A DNA stretch of 64,000 nt from Boseongicola sp. H5 (GCA_020622165.1 JACNMN010000007.1:163053-227052); one strand, 5' to 3'; positions 16,770 through 27,200 are shown, numbered from the stretch's first letter. Program-made: numbers and translations. Notes: generated from the letters alone by a model not told the origin.

Positions 16770-17450
16770 GTGCTGAGTGTGACCGATATCCACAAATCCT
16801 TCGAAACGGAGGATGGGCCGCTGCCCGTTCTGCGCGGTGTGTCATTGACGATGGCGCCGGGCGACACGCTTGCGCTGACCGGTGAAAGCGGATCGGGGAA
16901 AAGCACGCTGCTCCATCTGATCGGCGGGCTGGACACCGCGGACAAGGGGCGGATCGAGGTGGACGGCGTGGACCTCTCGGCGCTGGATGACGCGGGTCGC
17001 GCGCGCCTGCGCCGCGACATGGTTGGCCTGATCTTCCAGCAATTCAACCTGATCCCGTCCCTGACGGTGGCGCAGAACCTCTCCTTTCAGGCGCGGCTTG
17101 CGGGTCGGCACGATGCCGCATGGGTGGATGAGCTGGCCAAGCGTCTGGGCCTTTCGGAGCATCTTGCCCGCTACCCCGAACAGCTTTCCGGCGGACAGCA
17201 GCAGCGCGTGGCGATCGGCCGGACGCTGGCGACAAGGCCCCGCGTGGTTCTGGCCGACGAACCCACCGGCAATCTCGATGAAACCACGGGCGACACTGTT
17301 CTTGGCCTGCTTCTGGAGCTGGCCGCGGAAACCGGCACCGCGATCCTGATGGTCACCCATTCGACACGGCTGGCACACCGTCTGGCCCACCAGGTGCATC
17401 TGACCAAGGGCCGGCTCGGCAGCGCAGGGCTTGGGCGGGCGGCCGAATGA
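16770..17450 (+). CDS. ABC transporter ATP-binding protein (LolD/MacB/AttE-type)
   Basis: 226-residue ATPase of the FtsE/LolD/MacB class. Walker A TGESGSGKSTLLHLIGGLD, Q-loop IFQQFNLIPSLTVAQN, signature LSGGQQQRVAIGR, Walker B VVLADEPTGNLD. GTG start at 16770 with AAAGG upstream (7-nt spacing); its stop overlaps the permease start (ATGA). With the next two genes it resembles the Agrobacterium att-type ABC operon (ATPase, FtsX-like permease, AttH lipocalin). The substrate is unknown; this class usually extracts lipids/lipoproteins or transmits force rather than importing solutes. Confidence 0.87.
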   Translation: MLSVTDIHKSFETEDGPLPVLRGVSLTMAPGDTLALTGESGSGKSTLLHLIGGLDTADKGRIEVDGVDLSALDDAGRARLRRDMVGLIFQQFNLIPSLTVAQNLSFQARLAGRHDAAWVDELAKRLGLSEHLARYPEQLSGGQQQRVAIGRTLATRPRVVLADEPTGNLDETTGDTVLGLLLELAAETGTAILMVTHSTRLAHRLAHQVHLTKGRLGSAGLGRAAE

Positions 17451-19852
17451 CCCGTGCCGCCTGCGCCGCCCTGCTCTCCCATTGGAGGCGCCATCCCGGC
17501 CAATGTCTGACCCTGATCCTCGGCCTTGCGCTGGCCACGGCGCTCTGGTCCGGCGTTCAGGCGATCAACGCCGAAGCGCGCGCCTCCTATGACCGGGCCG
17601 CCGCGGTATTGGGGCAGGATCAACTGGCCCGCCTGACCCGCGCAGACGGTCTTCCGGTACCTCTGGCCGAGTATGTCGCGCTCCGCCGTGCCGGGTATCT
17701 CGTCTCTCCCGTGATCGAGGCGGAACTCGCCGGGCCCGGCGCGCGCCTCCGCCTGCTTGGCATCGACCCGCTGACCACGCCGCCAGAGGCACAGGCGCCC
17801 GCCCTAGTGGGTGGCGAGATCCCGTTCGAGGCCTTCGTGACTGCACCGGGCCGGTTGCTTGTCGCAGCGGAAACGGCCGCGCGGCCGCTCCCGGCTGACC
17901 TTCCGCCCCTTGTGATTACCTCCCGTCTCGCCCCCGGCACGGCGCTTACCGATATCGCAACCGCCGCCCGGCTCAGCGGCCGGTCCGATCCGTCCTATCT
18001 GCTGGTTGCGCCGGTGCAGCCCTCCGGCCTTCCGCCCCTTGCCGAGGCCACGGTTCTGACGCTTTCCACGCCCCAATCCGGCACCGATATCGGGCGGCTG
18101 ACCGACAGCTTTCACCTGAACCTCACGGCCTTCGGCCTTCTGGCCTTTGCCGTCGGACTGTTCATCGTTCACGCCGCTATCGGCCTCGCCTTCGAGCAGC
18201 GCCGCACCAGTTTTCGGACCCTGCGCGCGCTTGGCCTGCCGCTCCGGCGGCTCGTCACGCTTCTGGCCGTCGAACTGACCGTCTTCGCCCTGATCGCCGG
18301 CCTCATCGGGATCGTTCTGGGATACATCATCGCCGCTGCCCTCCTGCCCGGCGTCGCGGGTACGCTGCGCGGGCTCTATGGTGCCGAGATTTCCGGCCAA
18401 CTTGCCTTTCGGCCGGTCTGGGCCGTCACCGGGATGGGCATCGCCCTGATCGGCACCGCCGCGGCATCGGTGCAGGCGCTGCTGCGTGTTGCGCGCCTGC
18501 CGCTTCTGGCGCCCGCCCAGCCACGCGCCTGGGCGATGGCCTCCGGTCAGGCCATGCGCGGGCAAATGACGATAGCGATTGGCCTGTTCGCCGCGGCATT
18601 CCTCCTTGGCGCCTTCGGGACGAGCCTGATCGCCGGGTTTGCCTGCCTCGCCGCGCTGCTTGTCGGGGCGGCCCTTGCGCTTCCCTCGCTGCTCACCGCG
18701 CTCTTGCGTCTCGCGACCCGGTTCGCCACCACACCCTTTCGGGAATGGCTTCTGGCGGATACCCGCCAACAGCTCCCCGGCCTGTCCATGGCGCTCATGG
18801 CGCTCCTGCTTGCACTCGCCGCCAATATCGGTGTCTCGACCATGGTCGGCTCCTTCCGGGGCACCTTCACCGGCTGGCTTGACCAGCGGCTTGCCTCGGA
18901 GCTTTACGTCACCGCGCGCACCCCCTCCGAAGCCACCGCGATCCGCGCGACCCTTCTGCCCCGGACCGATGCGGTTCTGCCGATCGTCTCCGCCCCGGTG
19001 ACGCTCGCCGGACAACCGGCAGAGCTTTACGGCATCGCCGATCACGCCACCTATCGCGACAACTGGCCGCTTCTGTCCGCCGCACCCGATGTCTGGGCGC
19101 AGGTGGCCGCAGGCGAGGCCGCACTGATCAACGAGCAGCTCTCCCGCCGCGAGCGCCTGTCCATTGGCGATCCCGTGACGCTGCAACCGGGGTGGGCCCT
19201 GCCCATCGCCGGCGTCTATTCCGACTATGGCAACCCGGTGGGGCAGGCGATCATCGGCCTCGATCTCTTCACCGACCGGTTCCCCGATATTCCCCAGCTT
19301 CGGATGGCCATCCGCGTGCCGGCCGATCGCGTCCCCGCGGTGGCCGACGCATTGCGGGCGGAATTCGACCTGCCCACCGCCAATCTGATCGATCAGGAGG
19401 AGATCAAACGCTTTTCCTTGCGGATCTTCGAGCAGACATTCCTGGTGACCGGTGCGCTCAACATTCTCACCCTCGGTGTGGCCAGCCTCGCTCTGCTGAC
19501 CAGCCTCTTGACGCTGGCCGGGATGCGGCTGCCGCAACTGGCCCCGATCTGGGCCCTCGGCCAGACCCGGGCCGCACTGGCCCGCGCCGAACTGGCCCGC
19601 ACCACACTTCTGGCATTCCTGACCTTCGCTCTGGCGATCCCCGTGGGCCTTGCGCTCGCCTGGGTCCTTCTGGCGGTCGTGAATGTGGAGGCGTTCGGCT
19701 GGCGGCTCCCGATGCAGATATTTCCGGTCGACTGGCTTCGCCTGGGCCTTTATGCGCTTCTCGCGGCGCTTCTGGCCGCCGCCTGGCCGGCCTGGAGACT
19801 GGCCCATATCGCGCCCTCAACCCTGCTCAAGGTCTTTGCCCATGAACGCTAG
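17447..19852 (+). CDS. FtsX/MacB-type ABC transporter permease (AttF-like)
   Basis: 801 residues in a duplicated FtsX layout: an N-terminal membrane segment, a periplasmic region (about 40-215), three membrane helices (about 220-345), further helices near 375-420, a second extracytoplasmic domain (about 460-650), then three C-terminal helices (LNILTLGVASLALLTSLLTL onward). Such long permeases pair with a LolD-type ATPase and move lipid or lipoprotein substrates or transmit mechanical force. Coupled to the ATPase by ATGA overlap; overlaps the AttH-like gene by 11 nt. Confidence 0.85.
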   Translation: MTRAACAALLSHWRRHPGQCLTLILGLALATALWSGVQAINAEARASYDRAAAVLGQDQLARLTRADGLPVPLAEYVALRRAGYLVSPVIEAELAGPGARLRLLGIDPLTTPPEAQAPALVGGEIPFEAFVTAPGRLLVAAETAARPLPADLPPLVITSRLAPGTALTDIATAARLSGRSDPSYLLVAPVQPSGLPPLAEATVLTLSTPQSGTDIGRLTDSFHLNLTAFGLLAFAVGLFIVHAAIGLAFEQRRTSFRTLRALGLPLRRLVTLLAVELTVFALIAGLIGIVLGYIIAAALLPGVAGTLRGLYGAEISGQLAFRPVWAVTGMGIALIGTAAASVQALLRVARLPLLAPAQPRAWAMASGQAMRGQMTIAIGLFAAAFLLGAFGTSLIAGFACLAALLVGAALALPSLLTALLRLATRFATTPFREWLLADTRQQLPGLSMALMALLLALAANIGVSTMVGSFRGTFTGWLDQRLASELYVTARTPSEATAIRATLLPRTDAVLPIVSAPVTLAGQPAELYGIADHATYRDNWPLLSAAPDVWAQVAAGEAALINEQLSRRERLSIGDPVTLQPGWALPIAGVYSDYGNPVGQAIIGLDLFTDRFPDIPQLRMAIRVPADRVPAVADALRAEFDLPTANLIDQEEIKRFSLRIFEQTFLVTGALNILTLGVASLALLTSLLTLAGMRLPQLAPIWALGQTRAALARAELARTTLLAFLTFALAIPVGLALAWVLLAVVNVEAFGWRLPMQIFPVDWLRLGLYALLAALLAAAWPAWRLAHIAPSTLLKVFAHER

Positions 19853-20903
19853 GCTGTGGCTTCCGATGCTGGTGCTGACCGCCGGTCAGGCTCTGTCACA
19901 AGGCTTTGCGGGCCTCGGCACCGACGCCGAGGGCTTTGCCGTCCCCGCGCCCGAACCGCAATTCGCCTTCCCCGCCGATCACGGCCCCCACCCAGCCTAT
20001 CGCATCGAATGGTGGTATCTGACGGCGACGCTCACCGGAGCGGACGGGCGGGATTACGGCATCCAGTGGACTCTGTTCCGCTCCGCCCTCCGCCCGGAGG
20101 AGGCCGAAGGCTGGGATGCGGCGCAGCTTTGGATGGGCCATGCGGGCCTGACGACCGAAGACACGCATTTCTACGCGGAGCGTCTGGGTCGGGGCGGCGT
20201 CGGGCAGGCGGGCGTCACGCCCGAGCCGTTCGAAGCCTGGATCGACGACTGGGCGATGATCTCCACCGCGCCAACCGGCGCCGACGCGCTCTCGGCCCTG
20301 GCGGTGACGGCGCGCGGTCCCGATTTCTCCTATGATCTGGACCTGCGTGCGACCGGCCCGCTCGTGTTTCACGGCGATGGAGGATACTCCGTCAAATCCG
20401 CCGATGGGCAGGCCAGCTACTACTATTCGCAACCCTTTTACGAGGTGTCGGGCAGGCTCACCCTGCCTGACGGCGCGATGGAGGTCACCGGCAGCGCATG
20501 GCTGGATCGCGAATGGTCTTCCCAACCGCTTTCCGCCGATCAAAACGGGTGGGACTGGTTTTCGCTCCAGTTTGCCGATGGCGCCCGGTTGATGGGGTTC
20601 GGCCTGCGATCGGCCACCCGGCCCACATACACCTCTGCCACCTGGATCGGCCCTGACGGGACCGCAACGGCCTATCCAGATGGCGCCTTGCGCCTCACGC
20701 CGCTGCGCACCGAAAACGTGGCGGGGCGCGACGTGCCGGTGGAGTGGCGCGTGGAGCTTGCCGCCCGTGGCATCGATGTCGAGACGATCCCGCTCAACCC
20801 GCAAAGCTGGATGGGCACCAGCTTTCCCTACTGGGAAGGTCCGATCCGCTTCACCGGCAGCCACGAAGGGCGCGGATATCTGGAGATGACCGGCTACGAG
20901 TAG
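19842..20903 (+). CDS. AttH-like secreted lipocalin-domain protein
   Basis: 353 residues with an N-terminal signal (LWLPMLVLTAGQALSQ) and the AttH/CrtC-type double-lipocalin fold: the hallmark EWWYLTATLTG near residue 57, AWLDREWSSQPL, WDWFSLQFADGARLMGFGL and a C-terminal ...SWMGTSFPYWEGPIRFTGS. Its start lies inside the permease gene (11-nt overlap), so it is the third member of an ATPase-permease-AttH unit. Relatives are often labelled carotenoid 1,2-hydratase, but the transporter linkage and absence of carotenoid genes argue for a lipid- or hydrophobe-carrying periplasmic partner. Confidence 0.83.
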   Translation: MNARLWLPMLVLTAGQALSQGFAGLGTDAEGFAVPAPEPQFAFPADHGPHPAYRIEWWYLTATLTGADGRDYGIQWTLFRSALRPEEAEGWDAAQLWMGHAGLTTEDTHFYAERLGRGGVGQAGVTPEPFEAWIDDWAMISTAPTGADALSALAVTARGPDFSYDLDLRATGPLVFHGDGGYSVKSADGQASYYYSQPFYEVSGRLTLPDGAMEVTGSAWLDREWSSQPLSADQNGWDWFSLQFADGARLMGFGLRSATRPTYTSATWIGPDGTATAYPDGALRLTPLRTENVAGRDVPVEWRVELAARGIDVETIPLNPQSWMGTSFPYWEGPIRFTGSHEGRGYLEMTGYE

Positions 20904-20929
20904 GCTCTATACCGCAGGATAGGGTCTTC

Positions 20930-22408
20930 TCAGGTCGTTCCGGTGAACAATGGGAACGTCACCGCCAGGGCCCAGGCAAGCACGATGCCCAGACCCAGAC
21001 CCATCGCCAGCGCAGAGCCCGTGCGCCGCCCGACCCAGCCACCGATCACGCCGAAGCTGAGATAGAAAAGACCGATCACCGGCAGGATGATGATCAGGAA
21101 GAACAGCCGCTCGAAATCCAGGGCGACCGCAATGCCCAGAGACGTCAGAAAAGCCAGCCGCGCCACCCAGCGCCGCCAGATGCGGGCACGTCCCGCCTGA
21201 AGCAACGCCGCATCGGCCACCATTGCCAGAACCGCGCCCGGCAGGATCGCCGCCAGAATGGGCAGACGTCCCGCATGCGGAAAGAAGCTCGCCACATAGC
21301 GGTCCAGCACACCGCCGAAGGCGATCAGGGCAAAACCCGCCAGAAGGATACCGGCCGGCCCGCCTCTCAGCTTCGGCAGATCCCCCTCGACCGCCAGGCC
21401 GGCCAGAACCAGAGATCCGTAAACGGCCAGGTGCAGCGCCAGATAATCGGCCACCAGAACCGGCAGAAACCGAGTCTCCACAAGGGAAAGTATCAGCGGT
21501 GTCAGAACCGCAGGCGCAAGCGCAAGGGCCAGGAATGCGCCTTTGGGCACCTCGGGCAGGCGCGGACCCTCCGCCAGCAGGTTCGCAAGGGGCAGGCCCA
21601 GCAGAACGACACCCAGAAGGGTCAGCAGGACCGGGCCGCCGATATTGGCGATGCCGCTGCGATAGTCCCGCCCGAAGGTCGCATTCAGCCATTCCCGTGC
21701 CTCCCGCATTCCGGTTGCGGAGTAGAGCACGCCCACATGCTCCACCATCGGGGCGGCCACCGCGCGGCGGGCAAAGCCCTCACCGGGCGTTCCGACCGTG
21801 TCGCCTTCGGCAGCGCCGACCTCGGCCATGATCCGCTGCGCCTCCGCCCGCAAGGCGCCCTCCCACGCGCCGTTGACCACGAGCATGTTCTCCGGCTCCG
21901 CCGCCGTGACCGCTTCGGAGAAAAGAGAGATCGCCACCACGGCGCCCACGCGATCATCCGCAAGCGCCTGTCGGACGATGATATCCGAGGCCATGGAATG
22001 CCCCAGCAGGGCCACCCGCCCATCCGCGCCGGGCAGGGCCTGCGCGGCGTCGGTGACCCGTCCGATCTCCTCCATCAGCAATCGGGTGGTGCCGTCGATC
22101 GAGTTCACGTCGCCGGACATCGGCAGCGGGTTTCGCCCATGCCCCTGAAGGTCGTAGCTGACGGTGATGTATCCCGCCCGCGCGAGCGTAAGCTGATAGG
22201 GATGCATCAACTGCCGCGATCCGGCAAAGCCGTGGGCGATCACCACGACCGGCGCCGTGGTTTCGGGAACCTGCATCACGGTCGCCGGCGTTTCCCCCAC
22301 CATCAGCGACGAGATCTCAAGCCCAGCCCTCGGCCGCTCCAACAGGAACAGGCCAAGTCCGATGCAGACCAGCGCCACCAATGCCGCGAGGATATCGCGC
22401 AAAACCAA
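20930..22408 (-). CDS. Membrane-bound alpha/beta-hydrolase
   Basis: 492 residues. N-terminal transmembrane anchor (ILAALVALVCIGLGLFLL), an alpha/beta-hydrolase domain (about 30-240) with oxyanion-region VIAHGFAGS, a DLQGHGRNP loop and nucleophile elbow GHSMAS (Ser138), then about eight hydrophobic helices filling the C-terminal half. The catalytic domain probably faces the periplasm or membrane surface. The substrate is unknown; the fold includes esterases, lipases and peptidases. Convergent with the AttH-like gene and divergent from serB. Confidence 0.8.
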   Translation of the reverse strand: MVLRDILAALVALVCIGLGLFLLERPRAGLEISSLMVGETPATVMQVPETTAPVVVIAHGFAGSRQLMHPYQLTLARAGYITVSYDLQGHGRNPLPMSGDVNSIDGTTRLLMEEIGRVTDAAQALPGADGRVALLGHSMASDIIVRQALADDRVGAVVAISLFSEAVTAAEPENMLVVNGAWEGALRAEAQRIMAEVGAAEGDTVGTPGEGFARRAVAAPMVEHVGVLYSATGMREAREWLNATFGRDYRSGIANIGGPVLLTLLGVVLLGLPLANLLAEGPRLPEVPKGAFLALALAPAVLTPLILSLVETRFLPVLVADYLALHLAVYGSLVLAGLAVEGDLPKLRGGPAGILLAGFALIAFGGVLDRYVASFFPHAGRLPILAAILPGAVLAMVADAALLQAGRARIWRRWVARLAFLTSLGIAVALDFERLFFLIIILPVIGLFYLSFGVIGGWVGRRTGSALAMGLGLGIVLAWALAVTFPLFTGTT

Positions 22409-22555
22409 ACCTGCCCTCCAATGGACTGCTCAAACCTTGTGCCCCGAAGCATAAAAGACCCCGGCCCAAAGCCAATCGAGAATTTGAACGGTCATCTGGC
22501 CCTTCGGAGCCGAACATGCTCTATGCGCGTCAGCCATCTGCAGACCGGAGCGTTC

Positions 22556-23434
22556 ATGTTCACAGCGACCCTGATCACCAACCCCGCGATGTATCTGGAA
22601 GCCGCCCTCGTCGACAGTTTGCGAAATGCGCTTGGTGGCGACGATATCCTGTGGCTCGCCCCCGACAAGGCCGCCGAATTCGCCTTTCCCAAAAGGCCGA
22701 AGAACGAGGCGCAGATCTGGACCAGCCTGCAGGCCGAGGGCGTCGATCTGGTGGTCCAGCAGAGCGAAGGCCGCCGCAAGAAGGTGCTGCTGGCCGATAT
22801 GGACAGCACGATGATCCGCCAGGAATGCATCGACGAACTGGCGGCCGAGGCCGGCGTGGGAGAGCATGTGGCCGCGATCACCGCCCGCGCGATGAATGGC
22901 GAGATCGCGTTCGAAGAGGCGTTGCGCGCCCGGGTGAGCCTGCTGAAAGGTCTCGGAACCTCAGTGATAGAGACTGTTCTGGCCCGACGGATCACGCATA
23001 TGCCCGGTGGCAGGACCCTGATCGCGACGATGAAGGCTCATGGCGCTCATACCTCTCTCGTGTCGGGCGGTTTCACCGCTTTTTCCGCGAGGATCGCGGC
23101 CGATCTGGGTTTTGACGATCATCGCGCCAATACGCTGCTGTCCGAAGGCGGCGTCCTGACCGGAGAGGTCGCCACGCCGATCCTTGGCCGGGATGCCAAG
23201 GTGCAGGCGTTGCACGATGTCACCGCGCGGCTGAAGCTCGCGCCGGAGGGTGTGCTGGCCGTGGGTGATGGCGCCAACGACCTTGGCATGCTCCAGCTTG
23301 CCGGTACGGGTGTCGCGCTTCATGCCAAACCCGCCGTGCAGGAGCAGGCGAAGATCCGTATCAACCACGGCGATCTTACGGCGCTTCTCTACATCCAGGG
23401 CTACGCGGAGGACGAGATCGTCGCGCCTGATTAA
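22556..23434 (+). CDS. serB: Phosphoserine phosphatase
   Basis: HAD-family phosphatase removing phosphate from L-phosphoserine, the last step of serine synthesis. 292 residues: an ACT-like N-terminal region (about 1-75), then the HAD core with nucleophile motif DMDST (D81, D83), SGGFTAFSARIA (motif II), and GDGANDLGML (motif IV) in order. ATG 22556 gives the usual N-terminus (MFTATLITNP); the very long upstream open frame runs antisense through the hydrolase gene and is not coding. serA and serC are at the left end of the window. Confidence 0.94.
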   Translation: MFTATLITNPAMYLEAALVDSLRNALGGDDILWLAPDKAAEFAFPKRPKNEAQIWTSLQAEGVDLVVQQSEGRRKKVLLADMDSTMIRQECIDELAAEAGVGEHVAAITARAMNGEIAFEEALRARVSLLKGLGTSVIETVLARRITHMPGGRTLIATMKAHGAHTSLVSGGFTAFSARIAADLGFDDHRANTLLSEGGVLTGEVATPILGRDAKVQALHDVTARLKLAPEGVLAVGDGANDLGMLQLAGTGVALHAKPAVQEQAKIRINHGDLTALLYIQGYAEDEIVAPD

Positions 23435-23468
23435 CCTCGTTTAAGGCGCGGTCTTCGCAGTCATGACA

Positions 23469-23490
23469 TCCTGAATTTCCCAATTCAGGA
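23469..23490 (+). promoter_or_regulatory. Perfect 9-bp hairpin overlapping a ribosome binding site
   Basis: TCCTGAATT (23469-23477) and AATTCAGGA (23482-23490) form a perfect stem with a 4-nt loop. Its 3' arm contains most of the AGGAG Shine-Dalgarno (23487-23491) for the ATG at 23498, so folding of the mRNA would block translation. It could alternatively be a DNA operator. Confidence 0.5.
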
Positions 23491-23497
23491 GCTTGTG

Positions 23498-24013
23498 ATG
23501 AAGACGAACACCGTTCCGCATTACGATGACAGCATCAACACCACCGGCTGTTGTGCCAAATTCAACCCCGATGGCTGGGACCGGCAGGAGTTGCATTTCC
23601 GCGATAAACCTTTCCTCCGCGCCACCACGCGCAGCGCCATGCATGTGCCTCTCAACATGGGACAGGTCTTCACCCGTGTCGGGAGCCGGATGGCGGAAAA
23701 TGGCGCGGTCGACCTCGACAACTGGCTGATCCTCAGCCGCGACCTGTCGGCATGGCAGAGCGAGCATCTGTTTTCCACGGACAAGGACATCCCCGATGAG
23801 GAAATGACCACGCTGTCTGGCGATTTCATCACGAAGGTGTTCGAGGGGCCCTACAACAAGGCGAAAGACTGGCACGAGCAGATGCAGGAGTTGGTCCGCG
23901 CCGATGGCAAGGTGCCCGGGCGGATTTTCTTCTTCTACACGACCTGCCCGCGCTGCGCGAAAGCCTATGGCCAGAACTACATAGTGGGCGTCGCGGAGAC
24001 ATTGGCGACTTGA
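23498..24013 (+). CDS. Conserved protein of unknown function with a TCPRCAK cysteine motif
   Basis: 171 residues, no signal peptide. Begins MKTNTVPHYDDSINTTGCCAKFNP, with an early Cys-Cys pair and later TTCPRCAKAYGQNYIVGVA at the C-terminus, so four cysteines in two pairs could bind metal. The central part (LILSRDLSAWQSEHLFSTDK) is charged and helical. I remember similar uncharacterised proteins in other bacteria but cannot assign a function. ATG 23498 is preferred over GTG 23495 because AGGAG lies 6 nt upstream of it. Confidence 0.75.
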   Translation: MKTNTVPHYDDSINTTGCCAKFNPDGWDRQELHFRDKPFLRATTRSAMHVPLNMGQVFTRVGSRMAENGAVDLDNWLILSRDLSAWQSEHLFSTDKDIPDEEMTTLSGDFITKVFEGPYNKAKDWHEQMQELVRADGKVPGRIFFFYTTCPRCAKAYGQNYIVGVAETLAT

Positions 24014-24232
24014 TCATCGACTGCGCTGCCCGTGGCGCGGCGATGCCGGCGGCCTCGTGGCTCACGCTTCCTGGCGTGATCGCAGCGCAGTTTGCGAGAG
24101 GGCGACCGCAACGCCGAAGAGGCGGCCCCCGGAAGATAAGGGCGCGGTCTAACGCCGGTGCTTTCCGTTTGGCCGGCTTTGCGGCGAGCCGTCACCCCAG
24201 CGGTGCGGCGCGCCGTGATACGCAAACCCCGG

Positions 24233-27200
24233 TCACTCCGCCGGAACAGCCGCCTCTTCGATGCCGAGCGGATGGGCCAGCTTGTTGAGCATCTCCTTGG
24301 GGCAGACCTGCAGGAAATTCGCCAGCTCCAGATCCCAGTGCTGAAGGATATCGCGCGCCTTCCTGCTTCCGGTCTCGGCCGCATGGCGCTCCACCAGGGA
24401 TTTCAGCTCCGCCTCCCAATGCGCCACGCTTACCGGGGCGGTCACCAGCGTCTCAAGGTTCATGTTGACCTGCGACTGCCCGTCGGGATCGTAGAGATAG
24501 GCCATCCCGCCGGTCATGCCCGCACCGAAATTCGCGCCAATGGTCCCAAGGATCACGGCGACGCCGCCGGTCATGTATTCGCACCCGTTCGAGCCGCAGC
24601 CCTCGATCACGACCTTCGCGCCGGAGTTCCGCACCGCGAACCGCTCGCCCGCACGGCCAGCAGCAAACAGATACCCGTCCGTCGCGCCGTAAAGCACGGT
24701 GTTACCGATGATCGTGTTCTCATCGGCCTTGAGCGGGCTTACCTGCGGCGGCTTCACCACGATGATCCCGCCGCTCAACCCCTTGCCGACGTAATCATTG
24801 GCATCGCCGGATACTTCAAGCTTCAGCCCCGGGGCCGCAAACGCGCCCAGAGACTGCCCGGCGGAGCCCTCCAGCTTTACCGTCAGATGATCGGGCTGAA
24901 GCGCATTCCGCATCCCGAAGGACTGCACGATGTGGCTGCTGGTGCGCGTCCCGATCGTTCTGAGCGTGTTCTGCACCGCATAGGACAGCTGCATTTTCTC
25001 GCCGTCTTTCAGGAACCGCGCGGCATCCGCCACGATCTGTGCATCCAGCGTATCGGGCACCGCGTTCCGCGCCTTGTTGCGGTCGTAGACGATCTTGTCC
25101 GCGCCATCGACCGTGATCAGAAGCGGATTGAGATCCAGATCGTCCAGATGCGCCGAGCCGCGGGAAACCTGCGTCAGCAGATCGGCCCGGCCAATCACGT
25201 CATCCAGCGACCGGGCCCCGATGGAGGCCAGCAACTCGCGAACCTCCTGCGCATAGAAGGTGATCAGGTTCACAACCTTGTCGGCCGTGCCGGTGAACTT
25301 CTCCCTCAGGCTCTCATCCTGCGTGCAGACCCCCACGGGGCAGGTGTTCGACTGGCATTGACGCACCATGATGCAGCCCATGGAGATCAGCGCGGCGGTG
25401 CCGATACCGTATTCCTCGGCGCCCATCATCGCGGCCATCACGATGTCGCGGCCGGTGCGCAGCCCGCCATCGGTGCGCAGCGTGACGCGGTCGCGCAGCT
25501 TGTTCATCGCCAGGACCTGATGCGCCTCGGTCAGGCCCATCTCCCACGGCAGGCCGGCATATTTGATGCTCGTCGCCGGAGAGGCGCCGGTGCCCCCGTT
25601 ATGACCCGAAATCAGGATCACATCCGCCTTGGCCTTGGCCACGCCGGCAGCGATGGTGCCGACGCCGGAGGACGCCACCAGCTTCACCGTCACCTTTGCG
25701 CGCGGGTTGATCTGCTTGAGATCGTAGATCAACTGCGCCAGATCCTCGATGGAATAGATGTCGTGATGCGGCGGCGGGGAGATCAGCGTCACCCCCTTCG
25801 TGGAATGGCGCAGCCGCGCGATCAGGTCGGTGACCTTCATGCCGGGCAACTGGCCGCCCTCGCCGGGCTTGGCGCCCTGCGCCACCTTGATCTCCAATTC
25901 CTCGCAATGGTTCAGGTATTCCGCGGTCACGCCGAACCGGCCCGAAGCGACCTGCTTGATCTTGGCGGATGGGTTGTCTCCATTGGGCTCCGGCACGAAA
26001 TGCGCCGGGTCTTCGCCGCCCTCGCCGCTGTCGGATTTCGCGCCGATCCGGTTCATCGCCACATTGAGCGTCTTGTGCGCCTCGGGCGACAGCGCGCCGA
26101 GGCTCATGCCCGGCGTCACGAACCGCTTGCGGATCGAGGTGATGCTTTCCACCTCTTCGATCGGCACCGGCTTGCCCAGCGGCTTGATATCCAGCAGATC
26201 CCGCAGATGGATCGGCGGGTTCTTCCGCATGGTCGCGGAGTACTGCTTCCAAAGCTCGTAACTCGACCGGTTGCAGGCCGCTTGCAGCATATGCATGGTC
26301 TGCGCTTCCCAGGCGTGCTTCTCTCCCGAGCGGCGCGCCTTGTAGAAGCCGCCGATCGGCAGCACGTCCTGCCCCCCGCGCCATCCGCGGGTATGAACCT
26401 CTTCCACCTTGTTTTGCAGGCCCGTCACGCCGATGCCGGATATCCGGCTGATCATGCCGGGGAAGTATTCCGCAACCATGGCGCGGGACAGGCCCACCGC
26501 CTCGAAATTCAAGCCACCGCGATAGCTGGAGATCACGCTGATCCCCATCTTCGCCATGATCTTGAGAAGGCCCTGATCGATGGCTTGCCGATACCGCGCC
26601 ACCGCTTCGGTCAGCGTGCAGTCCAGCAACCCCCGGTCGATGCGGTCGGCCAGCGAGTCCTGCGCCAGATAGGCATTGACCGTGGTCGCGCCGCAACCAA
26701 CCAGAACGGCAAAATAATGCGGGTCGATGCATTCCGCCGAGCGGACGTTCAGCGAACAGAAGGTCCGCAAGCCGTTCCGTGTGAGCCAGCTATGCACCGC
26801 AGAGGTGGCGAGGATCATCGGCATCGCAACCCGCTCCTCGTTCTGGGAGCGGTCGCTCAGCACGATATGCCCGGCGCCCGAGCGTACCGCGTCTTCGGCC
26901 TCGTTGCGGATCCGCTGCAAACCCTCTCTCAGCGTGCCCGCCCCGCCGTTCACCGGGAAGGTGCAGTCGATGGTCACCACGCTTGCGCCGAATTGATCCA
27001 GCATCGCCTCGAACTGCGCGTTGCCCACGAACGGGCTTTCCAGCACGAGGATCTCGGTCTGCGAGCTGTCTTCGTCCAGCACGTTCTTGAGATTGCCGAA
27101 CCGCGTTTTCAGGCTCATGACCCGGTATTCGCGAAGCGAATCGATCGGGGGGTTCGTCACCTGGCTGAAATTCTGCCGGAAGAAATGGCTGAGCGGCCGG

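Noticed and set aside
17804..19807. A 667-codon minus-strand open frame opposite the large permease gene
   Set aside because: Product is Gly/Gln/Arg-rich with no membrane segments or motifs; the plus-strand permease is coupled to its ATPase.
19842..20903. Carotenoid 1,2-hydratase (CrtC) call for the AttH-like gene
   Set aside because: The EWWY-type fold is shared with CrtC, but the gene is the third member of an ABC operon and no carotenoid genes are near.
20744..22555. A long N-terminal extension of the serB frame
   Set aside because: Antisense to the hydrolase gene; SerB begins at 22556 with a standard N-terminus.
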